In this document: in pieces, positions 36,281 to 45,356 of the stretch | Numbering within the stretch: the stretch's first letter is position 1 | Layout: each line of letters opens with the position of its first letter | Assembly: GCF_009711165.2 (NCBI RefSeq) | Contig: NZ_WMID02000003.1 | Span: 248,001-312,000, forward strand | Reading direction: 5' to 3' | Origin: Flavobacterium sp. MC2016-06 | GTDB taxonomy: Bacteria; Bacteroidota; Bacteroidia; Flavobacteriales; Flavobacteriaceae | DNA: 64,000 nt | Made by a program: the position numbers and the translations under genes | The notes under the pieces: model-generated | Told to the model about the DNA's origin: nothing | The model's database searches: none | The model's input: only the letters and a program-made list of their open reading frames with translations

Positions 36281-37489
36281 CTAATTTTTGATTTTCGACT
36301 CTAAAGAAATTATTTTGTCATTTTGCGATTGAATTTGAATATTTTGTTCTTCTAACTTTTTATTCATTTCAATCATATATAAAGTCATTTCTTCCATTTT
36401 TTGTAAAAGTTTAATATTCATTTCAGAAAGATTAATACCGTCTTTCTGCATTTCTTTTGCAGAAGCGATTTCAGGTAAATGTTTGTTTTCTTTGATGTAA
36501 TTAGCGATAGAATCTAATGGAGGTAAATTGTAATTGTTTTCAAAGACAAAATCGGCACCAGCATCTACGCTAACTTTTACTTCGCGTGAGTTTATATTTC
36601 CTGCTACTGTAAGTTTTGAGGCTGGATTTGAGGTTCCGATTCCTACGTTGCCATTATAATTCCAAGTCATTACATGCTGATCTGGTACTGAGTTTGTATT
36701 TGAGCCACCATTAATATATAGATCAAGTTTGCTCCCATAAACATAATCTCCTCCATGACCAATTCTGAATTCAGCACTTTCAGGATAGCTATAGTTTGGA
36801 GTCCCACTTCTTGATAATTTAAGTATTGATTTAGTTAGTGCATTTTGACCTAATGGCTTACTTTCACTAGTTTCTACAACTTCGACTTTACTTGTTGGAT
36901 TAAGTGTCCCAATACCAACATTATTGCCTGATATTAAGAAGTTATTTACCAGATGAGTTTCGTCCATATTTGGTGTAAAATTCTCGATATTAGATAGGAT
37001 ATTTGTGTTCACTGCTGAACCATTTACTTCATAATTTACAGATTTCATATTTTCTCCAGTAGATATAGTCCATCCTGCAAATTTATAAGTTTCATTATGG
37101 TAGGCTGCACTATATGGTACATCAACAGCTAAATATTTTTTCCCATTATAGATACAGGTTTTTAGAACCCAATTAGAATTGTTATTGTATGAATGTATGG
37201 TAGCAGAAATACCATTATAAGCAGAAGAAGAATTTATTTCTACAATATTTATTCTATTATAAGCAGCTTGATGACCTCTAAAAGCAGTGATTGTCCCTAC
37301 AGCATTATTCATACCTATCAATGTACCACCATAAATCTCATGTATTAAAATTAAATTTTTAGTGTAATCTCCAACGCCATTACTGCCAATATCTATAACT
37401 TTATAATTTCCTGCAACTGGAGTTACTTGAGCATATATAAATAATGAAGAAAATAATAGTAGATAAATTAAAGTTGATTTTATATTCAT
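36281..37489 (-). CDS. secreted GNVGIGT fibre-like protein, C-terminal type HLPEIASAKEM
   Basis: The 402-residue protein, the longest of the series, has a signal peptide ending near LFIYAQ. The head region (VTPVAGNYKVIDIGSNGVGD and onward) is unique. It has two stalk motifs, NNVGIGTLNPTSKVEVVETS and GNVGIGTSNPASKLTVAGNI. The end domain starts NSREVKVSVDAGADFVFENN, then HLPEIASAKEMQKDGINLSE, LLQKMEEMTLYMIE and a long coiled coil rich in Gln and Asn. The two genes upstream carry almost the same end after other heads. Only three bases separate it from the gene at 37493-38464. Confidence 0.77.
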   Translation of the reverse strand: MNIKSTLIYLLLFSSLFIYAQVTPVAGNYKVIDIGSNGVGDYTKNLILIHEIYGGTLIGMNNAVGTITAFRGHQAAYNRINIVEINSSSAYNGISATIHSYNNNSNWVLKTCIYNGKKYLAVDVPYSAAYHNETYKFAGWTISTGENMKSVNYEVNGSAVNTNILSNIENFTPNMDETHLVNNFLISGNNVGIGTLNPTSKVEVVETSESKPLGQNALTKSILKLSRSGTPNYSYPESAEFRIGHGGDYVYGSKLDLYINGGSNTNSVPDQHVMTWNYNGNVGIGTSNPASKLTVAGNINSREVKVSVDAGADFVFENNYNLPPLDSIANYIKENKHLPEIASAKEMQKDGINLSEMNIKLLQKMEEMTLYMIEMNKKLEEQNIQIQSQNDKIISLESKIKN

Positions 37490-37492
37490 TGA

Positions 37493-38464
37493 CTATTTGT
37501 TTTTTAGTTTATTTTCAAGAGCAATTATTTTTTCATTTTGCTTTTCATTTTCTTTTTTCATCTCAATCATGTATAAAGTCATTTCTTCCATTTTTTGTAA
37601 AAGTTTAATATTCATTTCAGAAAGATTAATACCATTTTGCTGCATTTCTTTTGCAGAAGCGATTTCAGGTAAATGTTTGTTTTCTTTGATGTAATCAGAA
37701 ACTGATTCTAGAGAAGGTAAATTATAATCATTATCAAAAACAAAATCTGCACCAGCATCTACACTAACTTTTACTTCGCGTGAGTTGATATTTCCTGCTA
37801 CTGTAAGTTTTGAGGTTGGATTTATTGTTCCGATTCCCACATTGCCATTTTTTATGTAATGATTACCACTACCGCTAATTTGTAAATTACCATTTGAAAT
37901 GATATTGGTATTTACTTCACTAGAAACCGAAAATTCTGGAATAGTAGTACCAATTGGATTTTGATTAATTTTTATTTGATTCAAATCAGTCAATGTATTA
38001 ACTTTTTCTTGTAAATAAGTTATTTTAATTACATAGCTTGTATAATCCCTTGCATCAAATAATATAGACAATTGTTTATTTACGTAACCGCCGAAACTTG
38101 TACTTAAATCTGTAGTTGCTCCTAAAATGATTCTGCCATTATGATAAAATCCATTTGATTCCATTAATTTAAGAACTGGAGCGCCCCAATTGGCACCTTG
38201 TCCAAAACCATTTTCAATTATATATTTTTCATAACCAGTTCCATAATATTCATTAAACAGCTCAATGATTATTATTCCCCCGTGTTGCCAGTGAAAAGAA
38301 TTATATCCAATAGTTGCTATTTCGAATCTTGTTGGTTGATTAGTGGCACTTAAGCCACGTATTACTGTTGATTTAAGGCCATTTTGATCTAAATCAGTTT
38401 GCGAAAAAATATTAATAGTTATAAGAAAACTGATTAATAATAATAAATTTCTTTTTGTGATCAT
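37493..38464 (-). CDS. secreted GNVGIGT fibre-like protein, C-terminal type HLPEIASAKEM
   Basis: The 323-residue protein has a signal peptide ending near INIFSQ. The head begins TDLDQNGLKSTVIRGLSATN and resembles receptor-binding heads only in general beta composition. A single stalk motif (GNVGIGTINPTSKLTVAGNI) joins the same end domain as in the flanking genes: SREVKVSVDAGADFVFDNDY, HLPEIASAKEMQQNGINLSE, LLQKMEEMTLYMIE. At DNA level the last 400 bases are nearly identical to 38502-39419, which suggests recent duplication or gene conversion. Confidence 0.77.
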   Translation of the reverse strand: MITKRNLLLLISFLITINIFSQTDLDQNGLKSTVIRGLSATNQPTRFEIATIGYNSFHWQHGGIIIIELFNEYYGTGYEKYIIENGFGQGANWGAPVLKLMESNGFYHNGRIILGATTDLSTSFGGYVNKQLSILFDARDYTSYVIKITYLQEKVNTLTDLNQIKINQNPIGTTIPEFSVSSEVNTNIISNGNLQISGSGNHYIKNGNVGIGTINPTSKLTVAGNINSREVKVSVDAGADFVFDNDYNLPSLESVSDYIKENKHLPEIASAKEMQQNGINLSEMNIKLLQKMEEMTLYMIEMKKENEKQNEKIIALENKLKNK

Positions 38465-38501
38465 ATTTTAGAAAAATTAATTTAAAGAAATAGTTTTTAA
38501 T

Positions 38502-39419
38502 TTAGTTTTTTTTCTTTTTAAGAATTTTGATTTCTTTATTTTGCGATTGAATTTGAATATTTTGTTCTTCTAAATTTTTATTCATTTGGATCATATACAA
38601 CGTCATTTCTTCCATTTTTTGTAAAAGTTTAATATTCATTTCAGAAAGATTAATACCGTCTTTCTGCATTTCTTTTGCAGAAGCTATTTCAGGTAAATGT
38701 TTGTTTTCTTTGATGTAATCAGAAACTGATTCTAGAGAAGGTAAATTATAATCATTATCAAAAACAAAATCGGCGCCAGCATCTACACTAACTTTTACTT
38801 CGCGTGAGTTGATATTTCCTGCTACTGTAAGTTTTGAGGTTGGATTTATGGTTCCGATACCTACATTGCCCATGAAATATGCATTCCTATTTTGATAAAC
38901 ACCTGTTGTAGTTGTATATTCTTCAGGAGTTGTTTTAAAAGAATGTGCTGGGCCATTAACTTCATTATAAGGTAATGGGTTTTGTACACCATCATAAACA
39001 GTTGGGTTTACAGCATAGTTAGATTGATAATAATATGTTGTTGTTCCTCCACGAAGCCAAATTATTATGCAGTTACAAGTTCCGTTATTTGTTGCATCAC
39101 GCCATCCTGCGATAAAAATTGTATTCTGTGCTACAAAAGCAGGTTTTATATCAGCATTTATAAAATTTGAGCCATGACCCCAACTAGTAACGTGATAACT
39201 AAAATCTGCTATTAAGGAACCTCTCCCATCTGAATTAAGATGCAAACTGCTTCTGCCTAATGCTAGTTTTGTAGAAACGTTGTTTACCCATCCACCGTCG
39301 TAAAAAGTAACAGGATAAAATTTATCGAAATCGCCATTAACCGTAAAATTACTAGATACTTGAGCATAAGTGATTTTTGAAGAAAAAATAAATAAAAGTA
39401 GGAGTAATATTTTTTTCAT
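38502..39419 (-). CDS. secreted GNVGIGT fibre-like protein, first of the minus-strand cargo series
   Basis: The 305-residue protein has a signal peptide ending near KITYAQ. The head (VSSNFTVNGDFDKFYPVTFY, GSNFINADIKPAF, NNGTCNCIIIWLRGG) is unique in this window; its Cys-x-Cys may form a disulfide. Then come GNVGIGTINPTSKLTVAGNI and the HLPEIASAKEMQKDGINLSE end domain with a basic coiled coil (KEIKILKKKKN). It is 58 bases downstream of the lipoprotein with fibronectin-like domains. Same inferred role as the other cargo genes. Confidence 0.77.
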   Translation of the reverse strand: MKKILLLLLFIFSSKITYAQVSSNFTVNGDFDKFYPVTFYDGGWVNNVSTKLALGRSSLHLNSDGRGSLIADFSYHVTSWGHGSNFINADIKPAFVAQNTIFIAGWRDATNNGTCNCIIIWLRGGTTTYYYQSNYAVNPTVYDGVQNPLPYNEVNGPAHSFKTTPEEYTTTTGVYQNRNAYFMGNVGIGTINPTSKLTVAGNINSREVKVSVDAGADFVFDNDYNLPSLESVSDYIKENKHLPEIASAKEMQKDGINLSEMNIKLLQKMEEMTLYMIQMNKNLEEQNIQIQSQNKEIKILKKKKN

Positions 39420-39477
39420 ATTTTAATTGGTTTTGATTTTAGAATGTCTTTTAGGGAGGTCTATTTTATTTTTTTGT

Positions 39478-40413
39478 TTAATTTATAGTAAAACTAAAAA
39501 CAGAACTTTTACTGCTAGAATTTCCAGCTTGATCAAAAGATGTTATATACCAATAGTAAGTTCCTGCAGTAAGAGTTTTGTTATAAGGGCTTGTTGCTTG
39601 TGCTTTAAAGTTAAGATTAGTTAATGCACTTTCGGTATACACATAAATACTGTCTTTTTCTGTGCTACCAGCGATTGGCGTTCTGCTGTATTGAAAATTA
39701 ATATCGGTAGAGGTTGTGGTACTTTTATCAACAGGTATAGAGAGGGTAGGAGTATTTGGAGCTTTTGTATCTACAAGTAAAGTTCTAGAAGTATATAATG
39801 TTTCTTTAGTTCCGTTACTGGCTCTCACTTTCCATGTAAAATTTCCATCAGGAAATGTGTAATCAAAACTTGTTGTAGAACTTTTGTCTTCTTTGACGAT
39901 TTCACTATTACTATCAAGTATTTGATATTGATATTCGGTAGCTCCGATTATTGTCTGCCAAGATAATTTTTGAGTTGTATTTTGAGTTATTAAATTATTA
40001 CTTGGAGCATTTAAAACGACAGTATTATTTTGAAAATCATCATTATTTAAAATTTCAAAAGCACTGGTTTTATAGGGTGTTTCATAGTCACTGTTTACCG
40101 CTTTTATGCGCCATTCGTATTTACCAATATTCAATTGTTGTGTAAATGAATTTTTAGTAATTAAAGTGTCTAGTACCATTTCTACAGGTGCTGTAAAATT
40201 TGGTTTTGCAATTTGAAGACGATATTTTTCAGCATTTTTTACATTATCCCAAGAAAATGATACACCAGTTGAAAATAAGACAGAATTATTGGCAGGTGCA
40301 ATTAAAGTAACTTCTTCTTTTGAAATATCAGGAACAATTAGTATTTCCTCACAAGAGATAATAGATAAGAAGAAAATGCATGAAAGGAGCTTATATAATT
40401 GAGATTTATTCAT
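39478..40413 (-). CDS. lipoprotein with fibronectin type III-like repeats
   Basis: The 311-residue protein is read from the ATG at 40413, which gives a lipoprotein signal (SCIFFLSIISC, lipobox Cys about 19); a longer frame to 40596 would bury it. Three FN3-like beta sandwiches follow, each with a W-x-x-V/I and Y-x-W-x-I/V pattern: FSWDNVKNAEKYRLQIAKP, then KYEWRIKAVNSD; LSWQTIIGATEYQYQILD, then FTWKVRASNG; TYYWYITSFDQAGNSSS. Such surface lipoproteins often bind glycans or proteins. Its place before seven fibre genes suggests an anchor or adaptor for them, but this is inference. Confidence 0.72.
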   Translation of the reverse strand: MNKSQLYKLLSCIFFLSIISCEEILIVPDISKEEVTLIAPANNSVLFSTGVSFSWDNVKNAEKYRLQIAKPNFTAPVEMVLDTLITKNSFTQQLNIGKYEWRIKAVNSDYETPYKTSAFEILNNDDFQNNTVVLNAPSNNLITQNTTQKLSWQTIIGATEYQYQILDSNSEIVKEDKSSTTSFDYTFPDGNFTWKVRASNGTKETLYTSRTLLVDTKAPNTPTLSIPVDKSTTTSTDINFQYSRTPIAGSTEKDSIYVYTESALTNLNFKAQATSPYNKTLTAGTYYWYITSFDQAGNSSSKSSVFSFTIN

Positions 40414-40498
40414 TGAGATTTTAATTTTAAACATGAAGGTATACTTCATTAATTGATTACAGATAAATAGAAAAGAATGTAAATACCGAGTTGGCAAT

Positions 40499-41233
40499 TT
40501 ACATATCAAAAAGGCTTTTGTTGTTTTTATCCTCCTTAGGAATTTTAGCTTTTGTGTTTCCAGTACAACTAGCGTTGTCTGATACAATATCGGCAATGTA
40601 CCAGTGATTTTTTGATGTACCAGCCCAGCAGAATTTACTAGATTGATATGCCACTATTGTTTCAGGATCAATATCTATTACATCTGCTTTCTTACCAGAC
40701 TTATAGGTAGTTAGTAAGTATTTTTTGTCTTGAGAGTTTGTAAGGTAGTAGGCATCAGACTGTCTTATTTTTGTAATTTCGTCTACAGATAAGCTTACAG
40801 CAATACTAGTAATAACCTGAGGGTTTTTGATGTTTTGTATTAATTTGATAACATCTAAATTATAAGACGCATTTAATTCATTGACAAAACCATTTACATC
40901 TAAAATTTTAATGGTTACCAGTTCTGGTTTATTAGGAAGACTATCTATGTAAGCAATTTTTTTGTGATTCTGATTGTATTTTGCTTTTGAAGCATATAAT
41001 TTATTTAATTGTCTGTTAAAAGGTACTACACCAATAGTTACTCTTATTTTATTCTCGAGTTTTGGAAGTGTTCTAACTGCAAAATTATTCTCAACGCCAT
41101 TTTTTATTCCAGATTGACCAATACTTCCTAATTCTGGTGAAGTAGTGGCGATTTTGTATTTTTCATTTTTAATTTTTGTTGTCTGACATGCAACGCAAAT
41201 TAGAACTACAAATACAACAAATTTCTTTATCAT
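40499..41233 (-). CDS. lipoprotein of unknown function at the head of the secretion operon
   Basis: The 244-residue protein is read from the ATG at 41233, giving a lipoprotein signal (MIKKFVVFVVLICVAC). The mature region has no recognised domain. It is rich in Lys and Ile, with SIAVSLSVDEITKIRQSDAY and an end that contains two cysteines (KFCWAGTSKNHWYIADIVSD, NASC). It lies 85 bases upstream of the FN3-like lipoprotein and is the first gene of the minus-strand block. The region 41234-41550 before it holds TAGATTTG on the minus strand (41296-41303), a possible -7 element. It could be an outer-membrane accessory, but no known pilotin features are clear. Confidence 0.65.
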   Translation of the reverse strand: MIKKFVVFVVLICVACQTTKIKNEKYKIATTSPELGSIGQSGIKNGVENNFAVRTLPKLENKIRVTIGVVPFNRQLNKLYASKAKYNQNHKKIAYIDSLPNKPELVTIKILDVNGFVNELNASYNLDVIKLIQNIKNPQVITSIAVSLSVDEITKIRQSDAYYLTNSQDKKYLLTTYKSGKKADVIDIDPETIVAYQSSKFCWAGTSKNHWYIADIVSDNASCTGNTKAKIPKEDKNNKSLFDM

Positions 41234-41550
41234 GCTTTTAATTTTAAGGTATTTTAATATTTTTTGATTGAAAAAACTCAATAACATTTTTTTAACAAAT
41301 CTAACAAATTAGAATATATATTTGTAAGATTTTGTGCAATTGTTTTTAATCATTATTGAATATTAAAAATAAGCCTGAATATCAAAAAATAAAATCAAGT
41401 TTCATACAAATGCAATCATAATCCCTCTTTTTAGACTCTCTAAAAGTTAGTAGATTTAATAGATAAAATTTAGTTTGTTAATGATTTTTATTATTAGGTA
41501 ATGTATTACATTTATGCGGTCTTAAAAATTAATAAACTATATATATGATT

Positions 41551-42612
41551 ATGAAACATTACTTTACTTTTCTGTTTTTTTTAATTTACTTTCAATCCTT
41601 TTCTCAAATTATTTCCCCAAATGGTAATAACTTGTTTTATTACAATGGATTAGCCGATGTTACTTTTAAATTTCCAGAAAGAGGAACTGGAGGGCGTGCC
41701 ATTGTGCACGATTTAAATAATACTTTAGTATTAAACTATGGAGGAGATTTTACAGGTGGAACTAGAATTGGGAATGAAGTTTATTTTAAAGATGGAGGTA
41801 ATTCATATATTTTATCTGGAAATCTTGGTATTGGTAATGCAACTCCAGCTGGGACATTAGATCTTAGAAAATTAAACTCGAATTTGGTATTTGATTTGAA
41901 CACTAATGGTATTTCTAGAATAATAAGTAAAGGATGGAATGCTGATATAGATATGCATACTTTTCAGATTAATGGTACAGAGAATTTCAATCAATTGGTT
42001 TTGAATTCTAATGGTTATGTAGGCATTGGTACATCCAATCCTGCTGCTCCATTAACAGTTTATGGGAAATCTATTTTTTTTCCTGCTAGAATTACTAATG
42101 GAGATGCTAGAACTCTCGTAGTAGATTATGCTGTTAGCAATGCACCGTTTTTAGATAACGATTACCCTGTGGTACTAAAAACAGGAGGAGGAAATCAACC
42201 CTTAATTTTAGATGCAGCAAGAATTGGAATTGGTACTTCTAATCCAGATTCTCGGCTTTCTGTAAACGGAACAATCCACTCCAAAGAAGTTAAAGTAGAT
42301 TTGAATATAACAGCACCAGATTACGTTTTTGCAAATGATTATAAATTAAGAAGTCTGCAAGAAATTGAAAGTTATGTAAAAGAAAATAATCATTTGCCTG
42401 AAATTCCTTCGGCTAAGGAATTTGAAAAAAATGGAATTAATATTTCTGAAATGAATATGAATCTTTTGAAAAAAGTTGAAGAATTGACTTTATATCTTAT
42501 TGAGCAGAACAAAGAAATAAATGCTCTTAAAAAAGAAAATAATAATATAGAAATTCTCGCCTCTAAACTTGAAAAATTGCAAGCAGAAATTGATTTACTA
42601 AAAAAGAACTAA
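41551..42612 (+). CDS. secreted GNVGIGT fibre-like protein, plus-strand cargo series
   Basis: The 353-residue protein starts at the ATG at 41551 (MKHYFTFLFFLIYFQSFSQ is a clean signal); an ATG at 41545 would add two residues. It has three stalk motifs (GNLGIGNATPAGTLDL, GYVGIGTSNPAAPLTVYG, ARIGIGTSNPDSRLSVNGTI) separating beta-rich segments. The end domain is of the PDYVF type: IHSKEVKVDLNITAPDYVFA, HLPEIPSAKEFEKNGINISE, LLKKVEELTLYLIEQ and a coiled coil. It opens a three-gene unit divergent from the large minus-strand operon. Expected to share the export route of the other cargo proteins. Confidence 0.77.
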   Translation: MKHYFTFLFFLIYFQSFSQIISPNGNNLFYYNGLADVTFKFPERGTGGRAIVHDLNNTLVLNYGGDFTGGTRIGNEVYFKDGGNSYILSGNLGIGNATPAGTLDLRKLNSNLVFDLNTNGISRIISKGWNADIDMHTFQINGTENFNQLVLNSNGYVGIGTSNPAAPLTVYGKSIFFPARITNGDARTLVVDYAVSNAPFLDNDYPVVLKTGGGNQPLILDAARIGIGTSNPDSRLSVNGTIHSKEVKVDLNITAPDYVFANDYKLRSLQEIESYVKENNHLPEIPSAKEFEKNGINISEMNMNLLKKVEELTLYLIEQNKEINALKKENNNIEILASKLEKLQAEIDLLKKN

Positions 42613-42623
42613 AATAATTTAAA

Positions 42624-43553
42624 ATGAAAAAAATTATACTATTATTTAGTATTATACTATGTCAAGTGGTGACAAGTCAAGTTTTAACAACAAATAGGAA
42701 TCCGGTTGGTTTGGAGCACAATATTTTATTTAATGCATCAACTAGATATACGGTTACACAGCAAGGACCAGCATTAGATATTCCAACTTTGTTTGATGGA
42801 AGAATGTATCCATCTTATTCTAATGGCACAATTACTGCAGCAAATCCTACTGTAATTCTTATCGAAGGGCTACCAGGTTATCATACACAAGCAGGAGCTT
42901 GGGTGGGTTGGACTACTCGTTATTGGTATGCTAAGAGATTTAAAATAGAGGGGTATGACGTATATAGTTCGCCAAATACTTGGAGGACTATTGCAGATTA
43001 TTCTAATGTAGATTATAATGGTTATGATTTTTCTACTGTTGTACCTAGCGGAGTTTATACTAAATTGAAATTTACATTTTACACCTCTGAAACAGGCGGT
43101 GCGGTAGGAGTTTCAGAATTGTTTTTTATTCACCCAGAAGCTACTTCTCCGTATGCAGGTCTGCTTGCTTCGGCTGTTAATAATTGGGATAATAATGGTG
43201 CAAATTTGGTCTATAACAATAGTGGTAATGTCGGTATAGGAATTCAAACTCCAATAAATAAACTAGATGTAAACGGAACCATTCATTCTAAAGAAGTAAA
43301 AGTTGATATTACTGGTTGGCCAGATTTTGTATTTAAAAAAGAATATAGTTTACCAACACTTCAAGAAGTTGAGAAACAGATTAATGAAAAAGGGCATTTA
43401 GAAAATATCCCTAGTGAAGAAGAAGTTTTAAAAAATGGGATTAATCTTGGAGAAATGAACACTAAATTATTGCAGAAAATAGAAGAGATGACTCTTTATA
43501 TTATTGAACAAAATAAACGAATTGAGAAACTTGAAAAAAATCAATCTAAATAA
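42624..43553 (+). CDS. secreted GNVGIGT fibre-like protein, C-terminal type HLENIPSEEEV
   Basis: The 309-residue protein has a signal peptide ending near CQVVTSQ and a jelly-roll-like head (about 20-195) with YTVTQQGPALDIPTLFDGRM, WVGWTTRYWYAKRFKIEGYD, YTKLKFTFYTSETGG. This recalls F5/8-type (discoidin) carbohydrate-binding domains. The stalk GNVGIGIQTPINKLDVNGTI leads into GWPDFVFKKEYSLPTLQEVE, GHLENIPSEEEVLKNGINLG and a coiled coil. The last 300 bases are almost identical to those of the next gene. It lies 11 bases after 42612 and 6 bases before 43560. Confidence 0.77.
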   Translation: MKKIILLFSIILCQVVTSQVLTTNRNPVGLEHNILFNASTRYTVTQQGPALDIPTLFDGRMYPSYSNGTITAANPTVILIEGLPGYHTQAGAWVGWTTRYWYAKRFKIEGYDVYSSPNTWRTIADYSNVDYNGYDFSTVVPSGVYTKLKFTFYTSETGGAVGVSELFFIHPEATSPYAGLLASAVNNWDNNGANLVYNNSGNVGIGIQTPINKLDVNGTIHSKEVKVDITGWPDFVFKKEYSLPTLQEVEKQINEKGHLENIPSEEEVLKNGINLGEMNTKLLQKIEEMTLYIIEQNKRIEKLEKNQSK

Positions 43554-43559
43554 CCTAAT

Positions 43560-44507
43560 ATGAAATTATTTAACTTACAACAAAATTATATATTATTTCT
43601 AATCTTTATCAAATCATCAATTTTTTATAGCCAAAGTTTACCAATAGTTGGATTTGGTGACGTTTCCAATTATAGAATTAACACTTATGATGTTCCTGGC
43701 TCATCTGGTTTAGATTTGCATTGGTATGGAGGAATGCGTTTTGGTGACGTAACAAGTAATAGTGTAATGCAGATTACAAATGGTAAAGTTGGAATTGGTA
43801 ATACAAACCCAGCAGTAAAACTAGATGTAATAGGTACAATAAGCAGTTATGAGCCTTTGGCATTAGGAGCTACTGTAAATTCTTTTCAATTAATAAATCA
43901 AAGAAGTGGAAATGTTGGAGAAAACACAATTATAAATAGGCTGTGGACTTATAGAGATAAAACATTGAATAATTGGTATTCTGCAAGGATTCATGATGGT
44001 ATATCTATAGATGATTCTTATAAAACACCTAATGTTGATACACAAACCTGGTGGGAAAGAGATCCTTTAGACAATATTCAATCCTGGGGAAATAATGCAG
44101 AAACATATCTAACAATTAATAAAGGGAATGTTGGTATCGGAATAAAAACTCCAATAAATAAACTAGATGTTAACGGAACCATTCATTCTAAAGAAGTAAA
44201 AGTAGATATGACTGGCTGGTCTGATTTTGTATTTAAAAAAGAATATAGCTTACCAACACTTACAGAAGTTGAGAAACAGATTAATGAAAAAGGACATTTG
44301 GAAAATATTCCTAGTGAAGAGGAAGTTTTAAAAAATGGGATTAACCTTGGGGAAATGAACTCTAAACTTTTGCAGAAAATTGAAGAATTGACTTTGTATA
44401 TGATTGATGTTAACAAAAAAGTAAAGGAACTTCAGGTTAGTAATGCTAAGCTTGTAGAAAACAATGAGGTTTTAGAATCTAAGATTAAAAAATTGGAAAT
44501 AAAATAA
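43560..44507 (+). CDS. secreted GNVGIGT fibre-like protein, mosaic of two family members
   Basis: The 315-residue protein starts with the same signal and head as the minus-strand gene at 34395-35309 (FLIFIKSSIFYSQ, LPIVGFGDVSNYRINTYDVP, GLDLHWYGGM). Its middle, with YRDKTLNNWYSARIHDG and NVDTQTWWERDP, is different. The end domain (GWSDFVFKKEYSLPTLTEVE, HLENIPSEEEVLKNGINLGE) belongs to the type found in the gene just upstream. So its front and back match different relatives, a direct sign of module shuffling. A hairpin terminator follows. Confidence 0.77.
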   Translation: MKLFNLQQNYILFLIFIKSSIFYSQSLPIVGFGDVSNYRINTYDVPGSSGLDLHWYGGMRFGDVTSNSVMQITNGKVGIGNTNPAVKLDVIGTISSYEPLALGATVNSFQLINQRSGNVGENTIINRLWTYRDKTLNNWYSARIHDGISIDDSYKTPNVDTQTWWERDPLDNIQSWGNNAETYLTINKGNVGIGIKTPINKLDVNGTIHSKEVKVDMTGWSDFVFKKEYSLPTLTEVEKQINEKGHLENIPSEEEVLKNGINLGEMNSKLLQKIEELTLYMIDVNKKVKELQVSNAKLVENNEVLESKIKKLEIK

Positions 44508-44533
44508 CCTTGTTAAGGAAAGAATAAAAGAGG

Positions 44534-44563
44534 CAGTTTCATGATTTGTGAAGCTGTTTTTTT
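44534..44563 (+). terminator. terminator of the plus-strand cargo unit
   Basis: CAGTTTCA pairs with TGAAGCTG (one G-T pair) around TGATTTG, followed by seven T residues. The left arm AAAAGAGGCAGTTTCATGA resembles the hairpin at 45186-45222 after the XRE gene. Confidence 0.6.
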
Positions 44564-44755
44564 ATTTTCTAGAGTTTTAGGTTTTTGCAATGGGTTATAT
44601 TTTTAATAATTACTGTATGAAAAATTGTATTTTTGCTAAACCCAGAAAAATGATTAAGAGAATTACAGCAAACACTTTTAATTCGTTTCTTACTAAGATT
44701 GGGTTGTTATTTACCAATTTATTTTTTTTGAACAATTTTTAAATATCTTTGAATT

Positions 44756-45166
44756 ATGAGCACAACAAAACCAAAACATATTGGCAGAAATATAAGCCGA
44801 ATAAGAGAACTAAAAGGCATGAAACAAGAAGCATTGGCTATTGCTATTGGAGTAAGTCAGCAATATGTTTCTAACATAGAAGCAAGTGAAAATATTGATG
44901 AAGAAAGACTTATTGAAGTAGCAAAAGTACTTGGAGTAACAGTAGAAGCAATTAAGAATTTTTCAGAAGAAAATATGATTACTTATTTTAATACTTTCAA
45001 TGAAGCTGTTTCAGGTAACAATTTTAACCATTATAATAGTTGCTCATTTAATCCGCTAGATAAAATGATGGAAGTTGTTGAAGAAAATAAAAAACTTTAT
45101 GAGCGTTTGGTTCAAGCAGAAAAAGAGAAAGTAGAGTATTTGGAGAGATTACTTAAGGGGAAATAA
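44756..45166 (+). CDS. XRE-family helix-turn-helix regulator
   Basis: The 136-residue cytoplasmic protein has an N-terminal HTH_XRE domain (residues 9-65: ISRIRELKGMKQEALAIAIG, VSQQYVSNIEASENIDEERL). The Asn-rich middle links to a C-terminal amphipathic helix (MEVVEENKKLYERLVQAEKE) that probably dimerises. TATCTTTG (44744-44751), a perfect -7 element, ends four bases before the ATG, so the mRNA may be nearly leaderless. It stands between the cargo unit and RHS module 3 and is bordered by two similar hairpins. It could control either, but no binding site is recognised. Confidence 0.85.
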   Translation: MSTTKPKHIGRNISRIRELKGMKQEALAIAIGVSQQYVSNIEASENIDEERLIEVAKVLGVTVEAIKNFSEENMITYFNTFNEAVSGNNFNHYNSCSFNPLDKMMEVVEENKKLYERLVQAEKEKVEYLERLLKGK

Positions 45167-45185
45167 TTTTTGTAAGCGATATATA

Positions 45186-45222
45186 AAAAGAGGCAGTTTC
45201 AAATCATGAAACTGCCTCTTTT
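45186..45222. terminator. bidirectional terminator between the XRE gene and RHS module 3
   Basis: AAAAGAGGCAGTTTCA and TGAAACTGCCTCTTTT form a perfect 16-bp stem with a five-base loop, and A and T runs flank it on both sides. It serves the XRE gene from the left and possibly the immunity candidate from the right, although the latter ends 135 bases away. Confidence 0.8.
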
Positions 45223-45356
45223 ATTTTTATATTGTCTACCTGATTTTGCAAATACAGATAAGAATCTGCGCTAAAGACTTGTAATGGTTATCATAACAAT
45301 ATTATAAATTTACATCATCATATTGTAAAAAGTTGATATCTGTATAATCAGAATTA

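Noticed and set aside
36281..39419. CRISPR-like or tandem DNA repeats in the fibre genes
   Set aside because: The repeated segments are the conserved 3' ends of consecutive coding genes, far too long and too widely spaced for a CRISPR array.
32350..44507. Prophage or tailocin, suggested by tail-fibre-like genes
   Set aside because: No capsid, sheath, baseplate, terminase, lysis or integrase genes occur. The fibre-like proteins all carry Sec signal peptides, which phage fibres do not.
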